Positions 1 to 6,435 of a stretch of 8,876 nt of DNA are shown here, one piece after another. The notes under the pieces were generated by a model. The model worked only from the letters and a program-made list of their open reading frames with translations. It did not search any database and had not been told where the DNA came from. The position numbers and the translations under genes are program-made. The DNA is taken from positions 1 to 8,876 of the forward strand of contig CALQNE010000139.1 in the NCBI GenBank assembly GCA_943331855.1, given 5' to 3'. Source of the stretch: Bordetella parapertussis (GTDB lineage: Bacteria > Pseudomonadota > Gammaproteobacteria > Burkholderiales > Burkholderiaceae_B). The number at the start of each line of letters is the position of its first letter. Position 1 is the first letter of the stretch.

Positions 1-1184
1 AAATTACACCGGCCCATCTTGAGATACTCAATTCATTACAAGAAACCGACAAGCTCAGCAACACCTCCCTCACCCACGCCTTGGTGCTAGGTGGTGAGGC
101 GCTGCAAGCCTCTTCTGTGAACCCCTGGTTAAGCAGTGGCCAGGTCAGCATCGTGAATGAGTACGGGCCCACCGAAACCGTGGTCGGCTGCTGCGTATTC
201 GAGACTAAGGACTCTGTTCGTGGCTTGGTACCTATTGGAAAGCCCATCGAAGGTATGCGGATGTATGTGCTTGATACCAACTTACAACTATTACCTCCCG
301 GCATTGCAGGGGATTTGTATATCGGCGGACTGGGTTTGGCGCGAGGTTATCTGGCTCGTCCGGCACACACCGCGGCGTCGTTTATCCCAGATCCTTTCTG
401 CCAGACAGAAAGCAACCCAGGCGCACGCTTGTACAAGACGGGCGACCGTGCTCGCTATCTTCCAAACGGCGACTTGGTATTCTTAGGGCGCAAAGATCAT
501 CAAATTAAGCTAAACGGGTATCGTATCGAACTGGGCGAAATTGAAGTTGCTTTGGCGCAAGTTGCTGGGGTGAAAGAAGCCGCAGTGATGCTGCGTGAAG
601 ATCGCCCCGGCGTCATCCGTCTGGTCGCTTATTTCAGCTGTCACCGCGATGCGAGTCTGACGGCACAACAATTACGCGAGGCCTTGAAAATTCAATTACC
701 AGAATATATGGTTCCCACGGCTTTCGTGCTGGTGACCGAGATGCCGCTCTCTAGCCACGGCAAAGTTGATTTAAAAGCACTACCACCGCCCGGTAACGAG
801 CAAATAGATACTGAAGACAGCCACGCGCCACAGAGCGAGTTGCAAGTTACGATCACGAAGGTCTGGTGCGAAGTGCTGGGCTGCTCACAGGTCAACCCAA
901 CCGATAACTTTTTTGATCTTGGCGGTAACTCACTGCTGATCCTTCAGACTTTTAAAAAGCTAGGCTCAATACTACCGGCAGATTGTCAGGTGATTGATCT
1001 ATTCAAATATCCAACGATTAAAACCTTAGTTGAGTTTGCCTCTAAAGACCCAGCAAATGAAAGCGCAATTTCTGAACAAATTACTGACCGGGTTGCCAAG
1101 CAAAAACTGGCAACGCTTAAAAATGCGGATCGCAGAAAAGCCAGCTTAGGCAAGAAGCCCTCCAACAAAACGGTCACGGTCTAA
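1..1184 (+). CDS. NRPS C-terminal part: adenylation domain (second half) and peptidyl carrier domain, 5' end outside window
   Basis: This is the end of a non-ribosomal peptide synthetase. The frame is open from the left edge (first complete codon at 3), so the gene starts outside the window; 393 residues are visible. Adenylation motifs appear in order: VLGGEAL (28-34), A5 NEYGPTE (52-58), A6 GDLYIGG (103-109), A7 YKTGD (144-148), A8 starting GRKDHQIK (162-181), A9 LPEYMVP (232-238) and A10 with Lys254. A carrier domain follows at about 275-345, with the phosphopantetheine serine at 310 in DLGGNSLL. The domain would activate an amino acid as its adenylate and load it onto the carrier; visible pocket residues fit asparagine. 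There is no epimerase, condensation or thioesterase domain after the carrier, only a Lys/Arg-rich tail (about 346-393) that may dock to the next protein. The stop lies six bases before the PKS start, so the two genes are probably co-transcribed. Domain calls are secure; substrate is a prediction. Confidence 0.96.
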   Translation, partial: ITPAHLEILNSLQETDKLSNTSLTHALVLGGEALQASSVNPWLSSGQVSIVNEYGPTETVVGCCVFETKDSVRGLVPIGKPIEGMRMYVLDTNLQLLPPGIAGDLYIGGLGLARGYLARPAHTAASFIPDPFCQTESNPGARLYKTGDRARYLPNGDLVFLGRKDHQIKLNGYRIELGEIEVALAQVAGVKEAAVMLREDRPGVIRLVAYFSCHRDASLTAQQLREALKIQLPEYMVPTAFVLVTEMPLSSHGKVDLKALPPPGNEQIDTEDSHAPQSELQVTITKVWCEVLGCSQVNPTDNFFDLGGNSLLILQTFKKLGSILPADCQVIDLFKYPTIKTLVEFASKDPANESAISEQITDRVAKQKLATLKNADRRKASLGKKPSNKTVTV

Positions 1185-1190
1185 GCGCAT

Positions 1191-4100
1191 ATGAATCAGT
1201 CTGAATCTCTTAAACATCAAGAATGCATCGCCATTGTTGGGATAGCAGTGCGTATGCCAGGGGCGGCCGACGTTCGTCAATTCTGGGAAAATCTTAAAAC
1301 TGGAAAAGAATCTATTTCACTCTTTAACAAAGAGGAAATGATGGCGGCCGGCGTCAGCGCCGAGATGATCGATTTGCCAAACTACGTCGCTGCCAAAGGG
1401 ATTCTTGAGGGCGTCGAATTATTTGATGCCAATTTTTTTGGTATCGCCCCGCGCGAGGCAGAACTGATGGATCCTCAGCATCGTGTCCTGATGGAATGTG
1501 CCTGGGCGGCGATGGAGGACGCAGGCTACGTCCCAGAGAAATATCCTGGACGAATCGCAGTCTTTACCAGTGCCGGCATGAACACTTACCTCCCGGTCAA
1601 CTTAATGTCGAATCCAGACTTACTTGAACAAGTCGGTGGCTTCGAGCTGTCCATTTATAACGATAAAGACTTTGTCCCCACGCGCATTGCCTACAGTATG
1701 AATATCAAAGGCCCAGCCATTGATATCGGGACAGCCTGTTCGTCATCGTTAGTCAGCACACATTTAGCTTGCCAGCACCTTTTGACATATCAATCTGATA
1801 TGGCTTTAGTCGGCGGTATCACCATACACCTCCCACAAAAAGTTGGCCACTTACACGAAGCAGGCTCTGCCTATTCACCGGACAGACATTGCCGTCCTTT
1901 TGATTCAACGCAAAGCGGCCTCATTGATGGAAACGGTGCCGCCGTTATCATTGTCAAACGACTAGAAGATGCAATTAATGACGGGGATAAGATTCACGCG
2001 CTGATTCGAGGAAGCGCAATTAATAATGACGGGTCGGATAAGGTAGGCTACGCAGCACCGAGCGTAAACGGCCAGGCTGAGGCGATTCTTGAAGCACTAG
2101 CAGTGGCCGAAGTCGAGCCAGACTCGATCAGCTACATCGAGGCACACGGCACTTCTACACCGTTAGGTGACCCAATCGAACTTGCTGCACTGACACAAGC
2201 TTATCGAACTGGCACCGATCGCACTGGATTTTGCGGCATTGGATCGGTCAAGTCCAACATTGGACACGTCGATAAAGCAGCTGGCTTGGCTGGCTTGATT
2301 AAGACGACCTTGGCGTTAGAACATGAGCTCTTACCACCAAGTCTAAATTGGAAAGCACCCAACCCAAAGTTACAAATTGAAAAAACCCCCTTCTATGTCG
2401 TGCATGAACCTCAAGCGTGGACGCGTTCGGCGCAACCTCGTCGCGCGGGGATCAGTTCTTTTGGTGTTGGCGGCACGAATGCGCATGCCATCCTAGAAGA
2501 GGCACCACTTGCAGAGCCCTCTTCACCAGGCCGAGCTCGACAACTTATTACCCTGTCTGCTAAGACCAAGCATGGTTTATCGGATTACGCCAAAAATCTT
2601 GCGATTCACCTTGCTCACAATCCCGATATCAACATAGCGGATGTTGCCAGCACGCTCGCGCGTGGCAGAAAAGCATTTTCGCAGCGTCTCGCTTTTACCT
2701 GCCAATCGGCGCAAGATGCGGCGAATATCTTGAAAGCTGAGAAGTACCAACTATCAGAAGACAATAATGTTAGCAATGCAGTATTCATGTTTCCAGGACA
2801 AGGCAGTCAGTATGCCGGGATGGCGAAAGAGCTATACCAAGATGAACAAACATTTAAAGATACGGTTGATGCCTGTGCGCTAATATTGCAGCCGCTTCTA
2901 AAGAAAGATATTCGAACCATTTTGTTTCCTCAGGCAGAAGAAATCGCTCAAGCCAATTTACACCTGCAAGAAACCTATATTACTCAGCCTTGCCTCTTCA
3001 CAATTGAATATGCCTTAGCCAAGCTGTGGATCCATTGGGGCGTTCAGCCCAAGTCAATGATTGGACACAGCTTAGGAGAATATGTCGCGGCTTGTATCGC
3101 GAATGTCTTGTCCTTAGAGGATGCGCTTAAATTAGTCGCAAGTCGCAGTCAACTCATGCAAGGTATGGCGACGGGCTCAATGCTGTCTGTGCCACTGTCG
3201 GCTGAACGCATTCGACAGGACATTCAGTCTCGAAATCTAGCTGTCGAGATTGCGGCAGAAAACAGCCCTGCCTTGTGCGTTGTTTCAGGATCTAAAGAAC
3301 ATGTCGAAGGCTATCAATCGCTACTGACACAGCAACATGGCGTCGATAGCCAAATATTAAGAACATCACACGCGTTTCATTCTTCAATGATGGAGCCAAT
3401 GCTCAAATCATTTGAGAAAGTTCTGTCTAGTGTGACGCTTAAGTCACCGAACATCCCTTACATATCCAACTTAAGTGGCACTTGGATCACTCAGCATGAT
3501 GCTACCGATCCACAGTATTGGTGCAGGCACCTCAGACAATCCGTTTCCTTTAGTCAAGGTATTCAAACGATTCTCAATGACACTGAGAATGTCCTGTTGA
3601 TAGAAGTAGGACCAGGCAAAACGCTAGGTCAATTAGCCCGTCTAAATCAAGCGCAAGGCGAGACTGCAGCACCTGTTTCCTACAGCCTGCCTACTGCGCA
3701 CGAAACAACCAGTGCGACAGACTTCATGCTCAACAGTCTGGCAAAAGCGTGGGTCAAACACCAACCTATTGATTGGGATACCTTTTATCAAGAAGAAAAA
3801 CGTTTTAAGGTCTCACTGCCTACCTACCCGTTTGAGCGGACACGTTACTGGATCGAGGCTGGTAAAACTAAAAAAGAAACTCAACTAGCTGATCGCGCGT
3901 TATCGTCTAGACAAGTCGATCCAAACAAATGGTTTTATACCGACTCGTGGAAATCTTCAGCACTTCTGAATACCTATACTGAAAAAAAATCTACGTTCTT
4001 AATCTTCTGTTCGCAAGTCGCAACAGTTGCCGCATTGCAAACTAAGCTGCAAACCAACGGGCATCAGATAATTCTTGTCTCGGCAGAGACAGGATTTACG

Positions 4101-5735
4101 AAAATCTCATCGAATCAGTTTTCTTTAGATTTTCAAAATCAGGCTCAACTAGAGACCCTGTTCACGAGTCTCAAAAAAGCAGAACAACGTTTTGATAATA
4201 TTGTTTACCTAGACGAAAGCAGTCAATCGAACCTTGACAGTACGCATAACTTCTTGAGCATTGCCAAAGCGCTTGGTTCGCTTCAAGATGCAGAATATAG
4301 AGCCTTGCGCTTTGTCGGCCAGGGTGTCACGGGGCCCTTCGCTTCTGCCAAGCTACTTCCCGTAAAAGCCAGTATTCTTGGTCTGATCGCAAGCTTGGAG
4401 TACGAGCAACCGACAACACGCTGCTCTTTATTAGACGTTGACGCACTAGACTCCCCGACCGTGCAAAACATCTATCAGTGGCTCATGCATGACGGTACGC
4501 AACGTATCGCTGCTCTGCGAGCAAATCAGTATTGGGAGTTCAGCCTGCAAGCGTTGCCTTTAGATCAAACGCCTTTGCAGCATCAGATAAAGCATCAAAA
4601 AACATACTTAGTTCTTGGTGGACTCGATGGCGTGGGTCAAGCATTCGCACAGGCATTTGCAGACACAGTTCAAGGCAAGTTAATTCTGAGTAGCAGAGAC
4701 CAAGACTTCAAAAATAATGCCAAAGTCATGGCGTTTATTAAAAGCTTAGAAGAATCAGGCTCACAAATATTTCCGCTATATCTAGACCCCTCTCGCACCG
4801 ATACACTGGCGCAGTCTTTAGGCGCTATAGAGCAAATGCCAAATGAAGTGGATGGTTTAATTTGTTGCTACGATATGCTCGACTCAAAACCGATTGGTTT
4901 AATCAACGAGTTAACTATTAGTGATTGCCATACGTACCTTGAAGCACAGGGCCTATTCTTAGCGCAAGTCAGCCAGTACGTTGATGCAAAACAATTAGAC
5001 TTTTGTATCCTGATGTCTTCTTTGTCAGCAAAAATTGGCGGCATTGGTCAAACAAAACATGCGATGGCGGGCAGTTATGCCAACGCCTTTGTCAATGCTA
5101 AACGTCAACAGAGCACCACCTCATGGATGGTGATGAATTGGGACCGCTGGACAGACAGCGTAAGCGCTGACGTTGTCGGTCCTGACTTTAGTGCAAAAGA
5201 AGGCATGATCGCTTTTCGTAAAGCGCTTGATCTGCTCCCCCTACCCTCTATCACCATCGCCACGAGTCACCCTGAACAGCGTAAAGAACAAGCCATTCAG
5301 TCAGCTGCGCACACCGATGCTCAGCAGGGCGCGCACGAGTTGTACGAACGCCCTGAACTAGAAGCGGAATTCATTGATGCTTCAACGCCCACGGAATTAA
5401 AGCTAGCTAAGCTTTGGCAAGAATGCTTAAAAATCAAACAAATCGGTGTTCACGATAATTTCTTTGATCTTGGCGGGCACTCTCTGCTCGCGGCTCAACT
5501 TATCCGTCAAATCAAGCAGACATTTCAAGCGACAGTAGATTTAGGGTTATTTTTTAGTGCGCCCAGCATCGCTGAACAATCTGAACTCATCGACAGTCAA
5601 ACAAAGATGAGCAATGAGTCGGGCAGTCTAGCTCTTGACTTAGATAAACTGGAAAACATGACTGAGCAAGAAGTTGAAGCTCTTCTCGCTAGCAGTCAAT
5701 CTCCTGAAGAGCTTTTAAAGTTGTTAAACAAGTGA
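1191..5735 (+). CDS. Type I modular PKS, one module: KS - AT(malonyl) - degenerate KR - ACP
   Basis: This 1514-residue cytoplasmic protein is one polyketide extension module. The ketosynthase (about 11-437) has Cys183 in TACSSSL, His319 in EAHGTST and His359 in NIGHVDKAA. The acyltransferase (about 531-818) has Ser627 in GHSLGE and His730 closing HAFH (727-730), the malonyl-CoA signature. LPTYPFERTRYW (876-887) marks the post-AT linker. A ketoreductase fold follows (structural half about 905-1130, catalytic half about 1137-1320), but the Rossmann loop reads GGLDGVG (1143-1149) and the Lys/Tyr/Asn catalytic positions are replaced by Glu1251, His1290 and Gly1294, so I predict no reduction. The ACP (about 1397-1465) carries its serine at 1431 in DLGGHSLL. 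The protein ends in an acidic helical tail (from about 1482) without thioesterase. The KS sits directly behind an NRPS carrier, so it should accept an aminoacyl or peptidyl chain. No clear ribosome site precedes the ATG; translation may be coupled to the NRPS gene. Confidence 0.97.
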   Translation: MNQSESLKHQECIAIVGIAVRMPGAADVRQFWENLKTGKESISLFNKEEMMAAGVSAEMIDLPNYVAAKGILEGVELFDANFFGIAPREAELMDPQHRVLMECAWAAMEDAGYVPEKYPGRIAVFTSAGMNTYLPVNLMSNPDLLEQVGGFELSIYNDKDFVPTRIAYSMNIKGPAIDIGTACSSSLVSTHLACQHLLTYQSDMALVGGITIHLPQKVGHLHEAGSAYSPDRHCRPFDSTQSGLIDGNGAAVIIVKRLEDAINDGDKIHALIRGSAINNDGSDKVGYAAPSVNGQAEAILEALAVAEVEPDSISYIEAHGTSTPLGDPIELAALTQAYRTGTDRTGFCGIGSVKSNIGHVDKAAGLAGLIKTTLALEHELLPPSLNWKAPNPKLQIEKTPFYVVHEPQAWTRSAQPRRAGISSFGVGGTNAHAILEEAPLAEPSSPGRARQLITLSAKTKHGLSDYAKNLAIHLAHNPDINIADVASTLARGRKAFSQRLAFTCQSAQDAANILKAEKYQLSEDNNVSNAVFMFPGQGSQYAGMAKELYQDEQTFKDTVDACALILQPLLKKDIRTILFPQAEEIAQANLHLQETYITQPCLFTIEYALAKLWIHWGVQPKSMIGHSLGEYVAACIANVLSLEDALKLVASRSQLMQGMATGSMLSVPLSAERIRQDIQSRNLAVEIAAENSPALCVVSGSKEHVEGYQSLLTQQHGVDSQILRTSHAFHSSMMEPMLKSFEKVLSSVTLKSPNIPYISNLSGTWITQHDATDPQYWCRHLRQSVSFSQGIQTILNDTENVLLIEVGPGKTLGQLARLNQAQGETAAPVSYSLPTAHETTSATDFMLNSLAKAWVKHQPIDWDTFYQEEKRFKVSLPTYPFERTRYWIEAGKTKKETQLADRALSSRQVDPNKWFYTDSWKSSALLNTYTEKKSTFLIFCSQVATVAALQTKLQTNGHQIILVSAETGFTKISSNQFSLDFQNQAQLETLFTSLKKAEQRFDNIVYLDESSQSNLDSTHNFLSIAKALGSLQDAEYRALRFVGQGVTGPFASAKLLPVKASILGLIASLEYEQPTTRCSLLDVDALDSPTVQNIYQWLMHDGTQRIAALRANQYWEFSLQALPLDQTPLQHQIKHQKTYLVLGGLDGVGQAFAQAFADTVQGKLILSSRDQDFKNNAKVMAFIKSLEESGSQIFPLYLDPSRTDTLAQSLGAIEQMPNEVDGLICCYDMLDSKPIGLINELTISDCHTYLEAQGLFLAQVSQYVDAKQLDFCILMSSLSAKIGGIGQTKHAMAGSYANAFVNAKRQQSTTSWMVMNWDRWTDSVSADVVGPDFSAKEGMIAFRKALDLLPLPSITIATSHPEQRKEQAIQSAAHTDAQQGAHELYERPELEAEFIDASTPTELKLAKLWQECLKIKQIGVHDNFFDLGGHSLLAAQLIRQIKQTFQATVDLGLFFSAPSIAEQSELIDSQTKMSNESGSLALDLDKLENMTEQEVEALLASSQSPEELLKLLNK

Positions 5736-5746
5736 TCAAGAGACTA

Positions 5747-6325
5747 CTAGTGAATCATTTCTAAGTTGCCCACGCCCATTAAATTTTTTAAATCAATGGT
5801 AGCGACACATCTGACTTTTTGAAAATTGAGTGTGAGGGTCCCTACGATCACTACCTGACCATTTCGTTTTTTATCACCCACTTTAGAGAGATCACTTTGC
5901 TCAGTGTCAACAGGAAACCCGAGAACAGTACCACCTTGCGTCTCAGTGAACTCGATCTGAACAAAACCACGTTCAAGAGCCTCTGTGAAAGCGACCTCTG
6001 AGTTTTCGGGTCGCACCACGACCCGTACCTTGTGTGAACCAGCACACAACCGCTCGACCAAGTCTGGCCCAGCAGGCTCTGACGCGGCTGGGCTCTCTGT
6101 TGCCACAGTATTGGCAAGCGTGTCCATTTGTTTGCGCAGACTGAGCGGACGCATATCTGTCCAAACGGATTCGATGTGCTTTAGACAGGATTGTTTATCG
6201 CCATTAAAACCACAATCAACCCAGCCTAAGGGAATGTCTCTACCGACAGGCCAAATCGAATATTGCTCTTCGTGATTTCTGACAACCAGAAAAGGAACGG
6301 AGTCTTCAAAATTTGTATCAGTCAT
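5747..6325 (-). CDS. MbtH-like NRPS accessory protein fused to an unrecognised C-terminal domain
   Basis: Residues 1-64 are a complete MbtH-like domain: NHEEQYSIWP, the IPLGW segment, then CLKHIESVWTDMRPLSLR, with the family's conserved Ser23, Trp25, Trp35 and Trp55. MbtH proteins bind adenylation domains and raise their solubility or activity, so the likely partner is the NRPS next door. Family members are usually about 70 residues; this one has 192. After an Ala/Ser/Pro/Glu-rich linker (65-87) comes a domain of about 105 residues (88-192), which appears beta-rich with repeated short hydrophobic strands, for example HKVRVVVRP, GFVQIEFTE and VVIVGTLTL, and ends in a DLKNLMGVGNL segment. I do not recognise it and assign no function. 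No stop or frameshift separates the parts. The gene is antisense to the NRPS and PKS genes, converges on the PKS with 11 bases between stops, and diverges from the glycosyltransferase. No strong ribosome site is visible before the ATG. The MbtH call is secure; the C-terminal role is unknown. Confidence 0.93.
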   Translation of the reverse strand: MTDTNFEDSVPFLVVRNHEEQYSIWPVGRDIPLGWVDCGFNGDKQSCLKHIESVWTDMRPLSLRKQMDTLANTVATESPAASEPAGPDLVERLCAGSHKVRVVVRPENSEVAFTEALERGFVQIEFTETQGGTVLGFPVDTEQSDLSKVGDKKRNGQVVIVGTLTLNFQKVRCVATIDLKNLMGVGNLEMIH

Positions 6326-6435
6326 ATGTGTCTATTAAAATTTAATCAGCGCTTAGACCAACATCAATCGATGGTCGCCATTAGAAATTTCATTTAGCAG
6401 CATCATCAAATCAACATTATCAAACAAGGTTTTAC
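6326..6435. promoter_or_regulatory. Divergent intergenic region between the MbtH fusion and the glycosyltransferase
   Basis: These 110 bases separate two divergent genes and so should hold promoters for both. They are AT-rich. A perfect dyad, ATTAAA-A-TTTAAT (6334-6346), lies 8 bases upstream of the MbtH start and could be an operator or part of its -10 region. A smaller dyad, ATGG-TCG-CCAT, lies at 6371-6381. CATTAT at 6414-6419 is a weak -10 candidate for the plus strand, without a good -35. The promoter role follows from gene arrangement; no box is clear enough to call exactly. Confidence 0.4.
6426..6429 (+). promoter_or_regulatory. Ribosome binding site of the glycosyltransferase
   Basis: AAGG lies six bases before the ATG at 6436, a workable Shine-Dalgarno spacing. 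It supports this start, which also places the glycine-rich N-terminal loop at the expected distance from the N terminus. Confidence 0.55.

Noticed and set aside
157..486. Plus-strand open frame in another phase inside the adenylation domain
   Set aside because: It lies fully within a well-supported NRPS coding region, has no recognisable domain and no ribosome site; it is a shadow frame.
81..1184. TTG at 81 as the true start of the NRPS-derived gene
   Set aside because: The frame is open back to the left edge and the upstream residues (ITPAHLEIL) are adenylation-domain sequence, so the gene is simply cut by the window.
4611..5072. Calling the PKS reductive domain a working ketoreductase
   Set aside because: The fold is present, but a Rossmann glycine and the Lys, Tyr and Asn catalytic positions are substituted.
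5600..5735. A thioesterase or other release domain at the PKS C terminus
   Set aside because: Only about 50 residues follow the ACP, with no GxSxG or other catalytic motif.
5736..5800. Intrinsic terminator between the PKS and the MbtH gene
   Set aside because: No GC-rich stem followed by a T-run is visible on either strand; the AT-rich stretch near 5780 is coding sequence of the MbtH fusion.
6007..6025. Seven-base perfect stem CGGGTCG-CACCA-CGACCCG within the MbtH fusion gene
   Set aside because: It is inside coding sequence with no T-run after it on either strand, and not at the domain boundary, so no function can be supported.
5819..6275. Several open frames on both strands within the MbtH fusion gene
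   Set aside because: None has a recognisable domain, and the MbtH frame accounts for the whole stretch with strong family motifs.
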